Shown: piece by piece, positions 24,448 to 33,058 of the stretch | How positions within the stretch are numbered: the stretch's first letter is position 1 | Layout: every line of letters starts with the position of its first letter | Assembly (NCBI RefSeq): GCF_000429265.1 | Contig: NZ_AUBN01000017.1 | Span: 1-64,000 of the forward strand | From: Actinomyces gerencseriae DSM 6844 | GTDB taxonomy: Bacteria > Actinomycetota > Actinomycetes > Actinomycetales > Actinomycetaceae | Direction: 5' to 3' | Length of the DNA stretch: 64,000 bases | The notes under the pieces: model-generated | Database searches by the model: none | What the model was told of the DNA's origin: nothing | What the model saw: the letters and a program-made list of their open reading frames with translations, nothing else | Translations under genes and position numbers: made by a program

Positions 24448-24921
24448 CAGGCCGCTGCAGAGCATGTACCGGGCTATCGCGCTCGGGAGGACGAGCTCGT
24501 CCTCCCCGATGCCCAGTACGCGGCGCAACAGCGCGAGCGGCCCGGGCAGCAGGTCCCAGTAGCACTGCCCGGGCCGCGGGACGACTGCGGCGATCAGCAC
24601 GATGCCGCCAACCCGTTCCGGTGCCCGGCCGGCCGCGGCGAGCACCGAGATACCTCCCAGGGAGTGCCCCACGATGAGGGACCTCCCCGCGGGTGCGGTG
24701 GCCGAGATCACGGTATCGACCCAGCCGTCCAGGGTGACCGGCCCCGACCCCTCCGGACGGCCCGGAAGATCGACGGCGACGACGTCGCCGGCGAGCCGGG
24801 GGACGACCCGCTCCCAGCACCAGGATCCGTGCATGCCGCCGTGCACGAGCACGATCCTGTCGATCCCGTCGCCCCTGCCAGCGGATCCACCGCCCCCGGC
24901 GGCGCTCGTGGAGGCGGGCAT
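24133..24921 (-). CDS. Alpha/beta hydrolase (last gene of siderophore operon)
   Basis: A 262-residue alpha/beta hydrolase of the esterase/hydroxynitrile-lyase-like branch: HGGMHGSWCWERV at the oxyanion loop, GHSLGG nucleophile, and SGHCALYARADELAGII with the catalytic His. The start ATG 24921 shares a base with the O-methyltransferase stop (TGATG), so it is translationally coupled to the siderophore genes. It could hydrolyse an ester or thioester, for instance in off-loading or siderophore processing; the substrate is not readable. Its 3' 315 bp overlap the run-on tail of the convergent dehydratase. Confidence 0.85.
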   Translation of the reverse strand: MPASTSAAGGGGSAGRGDGIDRIVLVHGGMHGSWCWERVVPRLAGDVVAVDLPGRPEGSGPVTLDGWVDTVISATAPAGRSLIVGHSLGGISVLAAAGRAPERVGGIVLIAAVVPRPGQCYWDLLPGPLALLRRVLGIGEDELVLPSAIARYMLCSGLSRADRERILSRLVPESGAVLGTPVDYRLADGLDVTYVHTRRDRMIRPSSQRRYAGLLPAGTRRLRLDSGHCALYARADELAGIINGLAGRGPGEGRAPRSTNPG

Positions 24922-25940
24922 CAGGCGGTCCCGACGTCGGTGAGCAGGGGCAGCACCGAGAATCCCATGTGCAGCGGAACCGCGGGGCGCGCGACCAGTC
25001 CGGCGTCGCCCGCCAAACGGGCGTACTCGACCTCGGCGCGCTCCCGTCCCTCGGTCATGACGAACATGTGCAGATCGAAGAGCAGGGCCAGCGCATCGCC
25101 CGCCGTCGCCGCGCCGCCGTCGCGAATCATCCGCTCCACCACCAGAATCCTTCCGTCGTGCGCCGCCGCCGAGCCGATGTCGCGCAGCAGCGCGGTGCAA
25201 GACGCATCGCTCCAATTGTGCAGCACCCGGGACAGGACGTAAACGTCGGCCCCGACCGGTACGCAGGTGCGGAAGTCGCCGCCCACGACCTCCGCCCGGT
25301 CCCCGAGGCCCTTGCGCACCAGCGCGTCAGCGGCCTGGGCGGCGACATCCGGACGCTCCACGAGCACACCGCGGGCCTCCGGTTCGGCGGCCAGGATCTC
25401 AGCGAGCATCCTGCCGTCGCCACCGCCCAGGTCCACCACGAGGCGGGGCGAGTCCAGGTGGACCGCGTCGGCGAGCACCGCCCCGTGAGGAGCGCCGGCG
25501 CCGATCGCCTCGACATACCTGGACGCCTCCTGCGGGTGCGTCGCGAGATAGTCGAAGACGGAGACGCCGAAGGCGACCCTGAAAGGCGTCGCGCCCTCGC
25601 GCAGCCCCGTCTCGAGCTCCCGCCACGCCGCATCGAAGTAGTCCTCCTCGTACAGGTCGACGAGCGGTCTCAGCGACGACGGGTGCGAGGAGGTCAGCAC
25701 CGCCCCGGCCTCGGTCAGCCGGTACTCCCCGCCGCCCGGCACCGCGCTGACGAGGTCCAGGCCGGCGAGGAGCCGGAGCAGCCTGCTCAGGGCGGTCTCG
25801 TGCAGGCCCAGCCGGACAGCCAGCTCCGGAACCCCGGCCGCGCCCTCGGCGATCGCGTCGAAGGCCCCCAGGCGGGCCGCCGAGGAGACGATACGGGCCC
25901 TCCAGCCCCCGGTCAGCAGCTCCAGGACTCGATCACTCAT
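24921..25940 (-). CDS. SAM-dependent O-methyltransferase (COMT/hydroxyneurosporene type)
   Basis: A 339-residue methyltransferase with an N-terminal winged-helix dimerisation domain (about 1-85) and a C-terminal Rossmann domain. Motif I is VVDLGGGDGRML, and the catalytic region reads LSRVLHNWSD, with the usual HDW-like position as HNW. It should methylate a hydroxyl, in this context perhaps the aryl cap or an alcohol on the chain. It overlaps the aryl-AMP ligase stop by 8 bp and so is in the same operon. A free phenolate is normally needed for metal binding, so methylation of the aryl hydroxyl would be surprising. The true substrate is unknown. Confidence 0.88.
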   Translation of the reverse strand: MSDRVLELLTGGWRARIVSSAARLGAFDAIAEGAAGVPELAVRLGLHETALSRLLRLLAGLDLVSAVPGGGEYRLTEAGAVLTSSHPSSLRPLVDLYEEDYFDAAWRELETGLREGATPFRVAFGVSVFDYLATHPQEASRYVEAIGAGAPHGAVLADAVHLDSPRLVVDLGGGDGRMLAEILAAEPEARGVLVERPDVAAQAADALVRKGLGDRAEVVGGDFRTCVPVGADVYVLSRVLHNWSDASCTALLRDIGSAAAHDGRILVVERMIRDGGAATAGDALALLFDLHMFVMTEGRERAEVEYARLAGDAGLVARPAVPLHMGFSVLPLLTDVGTA

Positions 25941-27591
25941 CGTCGCCCCTCCCGCCGACCGCGACGGACAGCGCCGCCTTGTCGATCTTCCCGAGCGCGG
26001 TCACCGGAAGGCTGTCGAGGATCTCGCACGCATCGGGCATCTTGTACGCTGCCAGTCCGCGCTCGGTGAGGAAGGCCCTGAGCTCGTTCACCCCGGGGGC
26101 CCGCCCGCTCGGGACGACGCAGACGCAGCAGCGCTCCCCCAGGACGGTGTCGGGGACGCCGACGACCGCCGCCTGCCTGATGCGGGGGTGAGCCATCACG
26201 TGGCTCTCCACCTCCTGGGCGGAGATCTTCTCCCCGCCCCGGTTGATCTGGTCCTTGACGCGCCCCGCGAACTCCACGAAACCGCCCGGCAGCAGGCGGA
26301 CGAGGTCACCGGTGCGGTAATAGCCGTCGCGAGTGAAGGATCGCCGATCGTGCTCCGGCGCCCGGTAGTAGCTCCGGATCGTGTACGGGCCCCGGGCCAG
26401 CATCTCCCCGACCTCGGCCTCCGGCACGTCGTGATCGTCCGCGTCGACCACCCGGATCTCGTCCCCGGGGGAGACGGGCCTCCCCTGGCTGCGGATCCGC
26501 ATCTCCTCGGGATCATCATCGCGAACGAATCCGATGAGACCCTCGGCCATGCCGAACATCTGCTGGAGACGCGCCCCCAGGACGGGTTCCACCTGTCGAG
26601 CGAGCTCGGGATCGAGCTTGCTGCCGCCGATCGCCACCCGGCGAAGAGAGGACAGATCGGCCCGGGTCCAGGGCGCCTCGTCCATCCACAGGAGCGCCGT
26701 GCCCGGAACGAGCCCGGTGTCGGTGACCCGTTCTCGTTCCACCAGCTCGAAGCAGTCGACCGGATCCGGTGTCTCCGCCAGCACGAGGGTGCCGCCCGCG
26801 TGGAACGTCGCCAGCATCCCGTGCGTCAGAGGCCAGTTGTGGCCTATGGCCAGGCTGACCAGCGTCACCGTCGTCGACTCGTAGGGGATGGCCTCGGCCA
26901 TCGCACGGCCGCTGTAGGACCAGTCGTCATGGGTGCGCGGCACCAGTTTCGGCTGCCCGGTGGTGCCGCCGGAGAGCAGGAGCAGAGCGAGGTCGCCGGG
27001 CCGCGCCCTCTCGACCACTCCGATCCGCTCGCCGGGCGCGGGCGGCGCGGTGCTGAGGCGACGGTGATGCCCCGGATCCCCGACGACCAGCGCCGTGCGG
27101 AGGGAGGGCACCGTCTCCAGCATCTCGTCGGCCAGGCCCCGATGGTCGAAGCCATCCACGACGTCCGCGCACAGGTACGCGGTGGCGTCGGTCGTCCTGC
27201 AGAAGTGCTCGACCTCCGACCGCCGGTGCGCGGCGAGCGCGATGACCGGGCGAGCACCGAGCCGGAAGAGCCCGAAGAGGATCGCGACGAAGGCCGCGCT
27301 GTTGGGCAACTGCAGCACCACGGCGTCACCGTGCCGGATCCCCGCCTCCTCGAGTCGGGCGGCCACGACGTCCGCCCGCAGGTCGAGCTCGCGATAGGTC
27401 CACCTGTCGTCGCCGGAGACGACCGCCGTGTGGTCGGGGGCGCGAGTCGCCCATCCGCGCAGCTCCTCGCCGAGCGTCCGGCCCGCCCACCACCCGACCT
27501 CGCGGTAGTGGCGCGCGACGTCGTCGGGCCATCCGACGAAGTCCGGTGTCGAGCGCACGACGGCGGCCCGGGCCGGGTCATCTGGGATCAT
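25933..27591 (-). CDS. Aryl acid-AMP ligase (DhbE/EntE/YbtE/MbtA type)
   Basis: A 552-residue stand-alone adenylating enzyme. Signatures are LLLLSGGTTGQPKLVPRTH, the family-specific HNWPLT stretch (Asn after His, as in DhbE HNYPL), MFGMAEGL, YYRTGDLV and INRGGEKISAQEVE, with the catalytic lysine in ALGKIDK. Such enzymes activate salicylate or 2,3-dihydroxybenzoate and load it on an aryl carrier protein, here the ArCP at the N terminus of the 39520-44649 synthetase. I cannot separate salicylate from dihydroxybenzoate by eye. No salicylate or isochorismate enzyme gene is in this window. ATG 27591 gives the family start. Confidence 0.92.
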   Translation of the reverse strand: MIPDDPARAAVVRSTPDFVGWPDDVARHYREVGWWAGRTLGEELRGWATRAPDHTAVVSGDDRWTYRELDLRADVVAARLEEAGIRHGDAVVLQLPNSAAFVAILFGLFRLGARPVIALAAHRRSEVEHFCRTTDATAYLCADVVDGFDHRGLADEMLETVPSLRTALVVGDPGHHRRLSTAPPAPGERIGVVERARPGDLALLLLSGGTTGQPKLVPRTHDDWSYSGRAMAEAIPYESTTVTLVSLAIGHNWPLTHGMLATFHAGGTLVLAETPDPVDCFELVERERVTDTGLVPGTALLWMDEAPWTRADLSSLRRVAIGGSKLDPELARQVEPVLGARLQQMFGMAEGLIGFVRDDDPEEMRIRSQGRPVSPGDEIRVVDADDHDVPEAEVGEMLARGPYTIRSYYRAPEHDRRSFTRDGYYRTGDLVRLLPGGFVEFAGRVKDQINRGGEKISAQEVESHVMAHPRIRQAAVVGVPDTVLGERCCVCVVPSGRAPGVNELRAFLTERGLAAYKMPDACEILDSLPVTALGKIDKAALSVAVGGRGDDE

Positions 27592-27691
27592 GAGAGGGCA
27601 CCTTTCGTAGGGTTCGCATAAGGATCGAAGGAGACGGGGCCTGTGGCCGGCCGGAGCCGGCGACGGGAGGGCGCGGGACCAGTGCGGAGGA

Positions 27692-28489
27692 CTAGCCCAG
27701 CGCGGCGAGCGCTCGACCGATGTGCGCGAGCGCGGCGTCGCGGTCGGCGTCCAGGTAGAAGTGGTCACCGGGCAGGACGACGACCCGTGCGGGGCCGGCC
27801 GTGCAGGACTCCCATCCCCGCGCCTCGGCCGCGGAGACCTCGGGATCCTCCTCGCCGAGCATGACCAGCAGCGGGCAGCGGAGTCGTGGGTGCGGACGCG
27901 GCAGGTAGGTCTCGATGACCTGGTAGTCCGCACGGATGGTCGGCAGCAGCACGCTCATCAGCTCTCGTGAGCCGAGGGCCTCGGTGTTGGCCGGGTTGAG
28001 ACGGACCAGGTCCGCCAGCAGCTCCCGGTCGCTGCTCCGGTGGAGGTGGCCCGGCCGGTGGAGGGACGGCGGCCTGCTGCCGGAGAGGATGACCAAATCG
28101 GGCGGGCAACCGCGCTCCTGGAGCTCAACGGCCACCTCGTAGCCGAGCATCGCGCCCATGCTGTGACCGAACAGCGCGAGCCCACGGTCTCTCCATCCGC
28201 AGCCGGCGAGCGCATCCGCAAGAGGCATCGCCAACTGCTCCATGCGCGACAGGGGCGCCTCGGCGAAGCGATCCTCCCTCCCGGGGTACTGGGCCGCGTG
28301 CACCTCGACGCTCCCGGCCAGGGGCGACGACCAACGCAGATACCCGTTGGCCGAGCCGCCGGCGTGGGGCAGGCAGACGAGCCGCACCGGAGCCCCCGGA
28401 CGCGGATCCCGACATCGCAGCCAGCGGCTCCACGGCGCCTCGGCTCCGCTCGCACCGCTCATGCCGCCCGTGCTACTCGCATCGCTCAT
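27692..28489 (-). CDS. Type II thioesterase
   Basis: A 265-residue alpha/beta hydrolase of the editing thioesterase family (YbtT/PchC/GrsT type). Motifs: LPHAGGSANGY, YPGREDRF, nucleophile Ser110 in FGHSMGAMLGYE, and the late His in LPGDHFYLD. It removes wrong or stalled acyl groups from carrier domains. Start ATG 28489 overlaps the methyltransferase stop as ATGA. The 100-bp gap down to the ligase holds no gene. Confidence 0.93.
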   Translation of the reverse strand: MSDASSTGGMSGASGAEAPWSRWLRCRDPRPGAPVRLVCLPHAGGSANGYLRWSSPLAGSVEVHAAQYPGREDRFAEAPLSRMEQLAMPLADALAGCGWRDRGLALFGHSMGAMLGYEVAVELQERGCPPDLVILSGSRPPSLHRPGHLHRSSDRELLADLVRLNPANTEALGSRELMSVLLPTIRADYQVIETYLPRPHPRLRCPLLVMLGEEDPEVSAAEARGWESCTAGPARVVVLPGDHFYLDADRDAALAHIGRALAALG

Positions 28490-29934
28490 GCCGTCGCCTC
28501 CCCGGCGGGGGGCCGTCCCGCCCCCGCCCTCCGCAGCGCGAACACGCGCTGCCCTATGGCGCCCAGGGGGTGGGACGCGGGCGGCAGGTCGAGGACCGGG
28601 GACATGTCGGGCAGGCGATCGAAGGCGGCCCTCCACTGGTCGTGGGAGAGGAAGGTCGAATCCGTCATTCGGCGGTCATCGGCCGCGGTCGTCATCAGGA
28701 ACGCCTGAGTCATCGAGATCCACTGCACCTCCCGGGTCGGCTCGGAGATCAGGAGCCAGCCGCCCGGGACGAGGCGCCGGCCCAGAAGCCTCAACGAGTG
28801 GTCGGTATCGCGGGCGTTGTTGAGAACGCCCCCCGCGAGGACCACATCGAACGTCTCGCCCGCGATCCCCTGGTCATCGGGACCGTCGATGTCGAAGACC
28901 GCCACTCTCACCCCGGCCGGTCCGAAGCGCCTCCGAGCCGCCTCGAGGAACGACGGGCCGAGATCCGTGAACAGGTAGTCGACAGGATGCCCTTCCAGGG
29001 CGGCCAGAGCCCCCTCGGTGGTGGCGCCGGTGCCCGCCCCGACCTCGAGGACGCGCAGCGGCCTGTCGGCGGGCAGCGCCCGCACGAGCGCGGCGAGGGC
29101 TCCGGCGATGGCGGCCACCTGGTACTGGACGACGGGGGACTCCCGGTAGATGGCGGCAGCAGTGCCGAGACCGCCTCCGGGGAACAGTAGGGACACGGCG
29201 GATACCGTGCCGCGCATGAGTCCGGGCAGGAGACCCGCATTGGCCCGGATGTACTCCAGCGTCAGTGAGCCGGCCCCCGGGGGAGGCTGCGGATCCGACT
29301 CCGCCCGGGGCCCGAAGATCCGGCACCACGACCGATCGACCGCGTCCCAGGCCTCTGCGACGTCCGCATCGTCCACCGCACGGGATGCCCGCAGCACGTC
29401 CCCGTCGCGGACGAGGAGCCCGTCCTCGGTCAGGGCGGCGACCCATCGCTCGATAAGACCGCGGTGCTCGGGGGTGACGGCGGCCAGCACCGCGTGAAAG
29501 GACGTCCCGGAGGGCGTGACGCCCAGTGAGTGCAGCATCGTCAGGAGCGCCGCTCCGTCGAGGTCCTCGTCGAATCCGAGCACCGCGCTCGTATCGATCC
29601 CGCTCACGGCCTCCTCCGCCGCGCGCTCGGCCGCCTCCGCCACATGGCGCGGATCGATGTCGGGCATCGGCTCCGGCGCGACGGGAGCGCGCTCGACGGG
29701 GACGCCCAGAGCGGCCTCGACATCCTCGGGCACGACCGCGGCATCGGTGCACACGATGCCGCGCAACGCGGACAGGTCGGTCAGAGGCAGAGCCGGCTCG
29801 ACGGCCAGCGCGCGCACCAGCGCACCGGGGAGCTCGGCCCTGACCACGGCGAGACGCTCGAGCTCGGCGAGAACCTTGGCCGGGCGGGTGCCCGGCAGGG
29901 GCCGGTACGTCGTGATCGGTCGACTGTCATTCAC
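28486..29934 (-). CDS. Stand-alone PKS/NRPS-type C-methyltransferase
   Basis: A 482-residue protein. The C-terminal half is a class I SAM methyltransferase with motif I VLEVGAGTGATTEG and later VDYLFTDLGPSFL and ISEPTREVQW, of the kind normally embedded in PKS modules (as in HMWP1). The N-terminal half (about 1-270) contains the helical lid expected for such domains (LHSLGVTPSGTSFHAVLAAV) plus about 100 residues that I do not recognise. It likely methylates an alpha carbon of a carrier-bound intermediate in trans. It is coupled to the upstream fusion gene by an overlap. The next gene upstream carries a paralogous methyltransferase domain. Confidence 0.8.
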   Translation of the reverse strand: MNDSRPITTYRPLPGTRPAKVLAELERLAVVRAELPGALVRALAVEPALPLTDLSALRGIVCTDAAVVPEDVEAALGVPVERAPVAPEPMPDIDPRHVAEAAERAAEEAVSGIDTSAVLGFDEDLDGAALLTMLHSLGVTPSGTSFHAVLAAVTPEHRGLIERWVAALTEDGLLVRDGDVLRASRAVDDADVAEAWDAVDRSWCRIFGPRAESDPQPPPGAGSLTLEYIRANAGLLPGLMRGTVSAVSLLFPGGGLGTAAAIYRESPVVQYQVAAIAGALAALVRALPADRPLRVLEVGAGTGATTEGALAALEGHPVDYLFTDLGPSFLEAARRRFGPAGVRVAVFDIDGPDDQGIAGETFDVVLAGGVLNNARDTDHSLRLLGRRLVPGGWLLISEPTREVQWISMTQAFLMTTAADDRRMTDSTFLSHDQWRAAFDRLPDMSPVLDLPPASHPLGAIGQRVFALRRAGAGRPPAGEATA

Positions 29935-31922
29935 AGCGCTGCTCCTAGAACGAGGTGCTGCCCGCTCGCATCCAGCGGGCCGTCGGGATCGGGCAGGTCG
30001 AAGACGAGCGCGAAGCCCGCGCCGACCAGTTCGCGCCGCCAGGCGCGACGGTCGAGGAACACCTCGTCGGCGCTCCTCTCGCCGTCGGCGGGCGACAGCA
30101 GGAAGGCCATCGAGGTGAGCACGGCGTGGGAGTCACGAGTCGATTCCACGACGGCCAGGACGCCGCCCGGGCGCAGGAGACGACGGATGCGCCGAAGGGT
30201 CCGGCCCACGTGCTCCGCGTTGTGAAGGACGTTGGCCGCCACGACCACGTCCGTTCCCCCCGGCTCGAGGCCCTCCCCCTGATCCACCAGGTCGGCGTTG
30301 ATGTCCAGCAGACCGAAACGCAGTCCCGGCCTCGACAGCCGATCCCGGGCGGCCGAGACGAACGCCGGGGAGACGTCGGTGAAGAGGTAGTCCGGACGGC
30401 CCGCCCCGACCCCCCTCCCGTCCAGGGCGCGGAGCACGGCCCGCGTGCAGATGCCGCCGCCGGCTCCCAGCTCCACGATCCTCAGGGGCCGGTCGGCCGG
30501 AACGGCCCGGCCGACGGCGTCCGCCAGGGCGGCGTTCAGATAGCGGGAGACGACGTTGTCCTGGTATGCGGTGAGCGCCGGGACGATGTCGTGGTGGGCG
30601 AACAGGATCTCCTCGATCCTCGTCTCATCGCGGATCAACTCGCCCAGGCGACCGGCGATCTCCGTGTGCAGCCGGGTCATCAACGGGTTGAACCCCAGGA
30701 GATTGTAGGCCTCGGCGAGGCTCCTCTCCCCGGGGTCGTCGGGCGCCGCCCCCGGGGAGAGGACCCCCTCGCCGTCCTCCAGGACCCGACTGCGAATGAG
30801 GGCGGCCAGCCAGCGGCGCACGAGCCAGGCATGTCGCCTGGACGCCCCCAGCCTGTCGATGACCTCGGCGGCGGAGCGCGCCGGGAGCACCGGTCGCAGT
30901 AGACGGGCCATCGCCGCCCGGCTGTATGAGTCGGCGACGGCGGTGGCCTCCCTCAGCCGACCGATCCGCCGGGGATCCACGGCAGCGGCTCCGGCGGCCT
31001 CGGCAGCGGAGCGAGCGAGGTCCGAGAAGGGCAGCCGGAGGGGGACGTCGTCCGAGGGCCGCGCGAGCAGGTCGGCCGCGTGCACTCGACCGGCGGACGG
31101 CGGACGGCTCCGTCCGGCCTCCCACGTCCCGGCCGGGCACAGCTCGCGGGCATCCTCCAGCACTCCGCTCAGAAGGATCTCCTGCTGGGAGCGGCTGCGC
31201 GAGTCGGCGGGGGACCCGCGAACGGTCAGCTCGCGGAGCAGAGCCCTTCTTCTGTCGTCGGCGAGGGCCGACGCCCGCCCCGTCACCGGGGTCACGGCCT
31301 CCGGGCCGTACTCATCCGCGCACCACAGCAGCGGACCGTCCTCGCTGACGAGCACCAGCTCGCCCGCCGACGAGGCCGCTGCGAGTCGCAACGCGCCGCC
31401 ACCGACTCGCAGCGCGAACCGGGTGCCGCCGGCCGTCCCCTCCAGGACCCCGCTCTCCGCGCGGGAGAGCCGTCGGGGCCTGCCGAAGGCGTCGGTGATG
31501 ATGTGGAAGGCGGTGTAGATTTCCTCCGCCATGCAGCGGACGCGCACGACGCCGATGCCCTCCCGATCGTTCAGGGTCCTGGCGGCCATGACGAAGTCCT
31601 CGACGGAATCGCGTCCGCGGACCGGGTCGACGATCCTCAGCTCCGCGCCGGTGGCCCGCGCCGCTCTGAGCGCCGCTGTGTACTCCGCCCTCCCCACGGG
31701 CGGCTGGAGGACGAGGAGGTGCGGAGCCCCATCGGCGCCCCTGATCAGATCGGCCGGATCAGTCGGACCGACCGCGGCCCCGGGGGCCGCCCACGCCGTC
31801 TCGGCGGACGGAGTGATCCGGACGCCGGCCTCGGCCAGCCGGGCGGCGGTGCGGGCGGGCAGCCGGCCGAACACCATGATGCGGACGCGCGCGTCCCGGG
31901 CGGCGTCGATCTCCTCGCTCAC
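29931..31922 (-). CDS. Fusion of a degenerate thiazolinyl-reductase-like domain and a C-methyltransferase
   Basis: A 663-residue two-part protein. Residues about 1-240 resemble the body of Irp3/PchG-type reductases: MAARTLNDREGIGVVRVRC and the LVLVSEDGPLLWC stretch parallel the matching blocks of the bona fide reductase at 38378 (LTLADAYGPVLW). The N terminus, however, lacks a GxGxxG-like nucleotide loop. Residues about 330-663 are a PKS-type methyltransferase with motif I IVELGAGGGICTRA and DYLFTDVSPAF. My reading is a pseudo-reductase fused to an active-looking methyltransferase, possibly for recognising the thiazolinyl-carrier substrate. GTG 31922 overlaps the previous stop. Confidence 0.7.
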   Translation of the reverse strand: MSEEIDAARDARVRIMVFGRLPARTAARLAEAGVRITPSAETAWAAPGAAVGPTDPADLIRGADGAPHLLVLQPPVGRAEYTAALRAARATGAELRIVDPVRGRDSVEDFVMAARTLNDREGIGVVRVRCMAEEIYTAFHIITDAFGRPRRLSRAESGVLEGTAGGTRFALRVGGGALRLAAASSAGELVLVSEDGPLLWCADEYGPEAVTPVTGRASALADDRRRALLRELTVRGSPADSRSRSQQEILLSGVLEDARELCPAGTWEAGRSRPPSAGRVHAADLLARPSDDVPLRLPFSDLARSAAEAAGAAAVDPRRIGRLREATAVADSYSRAAMARLLRPVLPARSAAEVIDRLGASRRHAWLVRRWLAALIRSRVLEDGEGVLSPGAAPDDPGERSLAEAYNLLGFNPLMTRLHTEIAGRLGELIRDETRIEEILFAHHDIVPALTAYQDNVVSRYLNAALADAVGRAVPADRPLRIVELGAGGGICTRAVLRALDGRGVGAGRPDYLFTDVSPAFVSAARDRLSRPGLRFGLLDINADLVDQGEGLEPGGTDVVVAANVLHNAEHVGRTLRRIRRLLRPGGVLAVVESTRDSHAVLTSMAFLLSPADGERSADEVFLDRRAWRRELVGAGFALVFDLPDPDGPLDASGQHLVLGAAL

Positions 31923-33058
31923 AGCTCGCCCTCCTCGACGATGCTCATCAGGTCGATCGGCCCGTCGACGACGTGAAGCTCGACCCCCGGCACCGCGCTC
32001 ACCCGTTCGAGGGCCCGGATCGGGTCCAGGACCTCGGCCGCGTAGTGCAGCCCTTCGGGGACCTCGTCCTCGAGTACCGCCAGGACGGCAGCGGCAGCGG
32101 CGGCACCGGCGAGGGCGCCCGTCCCGGATCCGCGCAGCATGCCGCTGCGGATCCCCGGGCCCCGCGGCTCGACGCGCTCTCCCCGAACCTCGGCGAGCAG
32201 AACCGCCAGCGGCCGCCTGCCCGCCATATCGATCCGGCTGGCGAGGCAGAGCGCCCCGGCGGCTTCCTCTCGCCCCATCGTGTGCAGACGATCGAGCAGG
32301 TCGCCGACCTCCCCCTCGATCATCAGCGTGTGCCACTGCCCGTCGACCAGCCGCAGGTCGCCCGCGAGTCGCTCCGACTCCGCCGTCATGATGGGGACGT
32401 CGGCGAATCGGGCGCTGGTCCCGGGCACCGCGACCGGCTCGTCCGCACGACGCAGAGCGCGCGATACACGGCGCCCTCTCCGCCACGCCGCCAGCGGCTC
32501 GCTCAGACGCCGGGCGGTCCCCTCCAGGTAGTCCTCGGCGGCCGCCCGCGTGAACCGGTCCATGATCGCCGACCAGGCGGTCAGCGACTCCGCCCGTGCG
32601 AACGCGGCCGCGAGGTACCTGGGCAGAATCGCAGTCAGACCGGGCTGCATCCCGGCCGACAGCAGGTCGACCCGGCCCTCCGTCGCATCGTCGTCTCCGG
32701 ACAGACCGGTGAGGACCCCGTGCAACGGCTCGTCGCCGGCGACGTCCACCAGATGCGCGCCCACGTCGCGCGCCGCGAGCGCCACCGGAGCGCCGACCGC
32801 ACGGGACGGTCCGGCGGCGTTGAGAAGGACCCGGCACCCGTCCGCGAAGTCCCGCAGGGCGCGGGCGTCCGCGATGTCGACGGCGACCGCTGTCCCCGCA
32901 CCGCCGAGGTCGCCGTCGACGAGCGCCTCGGCACGACGAGGATCACGGCCCCCGACACGCAGGGGCCCCACCCCCGCTTCGTGCAGGGCGCGCACGACGT
33001 GCGCGCCGATGTCGCCGTAGCCGCCGAGCACTCCCACCGCGCCGGTCCGGGCCCTCAC
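31919..33058 (-). CDS. Saccharopine-dehydrogenase-like NADP-binding oxidoreductase with VEEGEL tail
   Basis: A 379-residue Rossmann protein of the saccharopine-dehydrogenase-like family; the dinucleotide loop is GVLGGYGDIGAHVV. The C-terminal half carries a long helical/beta domain ending in the short acidic tail SIVEEGEL. From memory, a saccharopine-dehydrogenase-type protein replaces the PchG-type thiazolinyl reductase in enantio-pyochelin biosynthesis; I have not verified this. It may thus reduce one thiazoline ring. The C-terminal VEEGEL also ends the synthetase at 39520, which suggests docking to the same partner. The GTG start at 33058 overlaps the synthetase stop as GTGA. Confidence 0.75.
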   Translation of the reverse strand: MRARTGAVGVLGGYGDIGAHVVRALHEAGVGPLRVGGRDPRRAEALVDGDLGGAGTAVAVDIADARALRDFADGCRVLLNAAGPSRAVGAPVALAARDVGAHLVDVAGDEPLHGVLTGLSGDDDATEGRVDLLSAGMQPGLTAILPRYLAAAFARAESLTAWSAIMDRFTRAAAEDYLEGTARRLSEPLAAWRRGRRVSRALRRADEPVAVPGTSARFADVPIMTAESERLAGDLRLVDGQWHTLMIEGEVGDLLDRLHTMGREEAAGALCLASRIDMAGRRPLAVLLAEVRGERVEPRGPGIRSGMLRGSGTGALAGAAAAAAVLAVLEDEVPEGLHYAAEVLDPIRALERVSAVPGVELHVVDGPIDLMSIVEEGEL

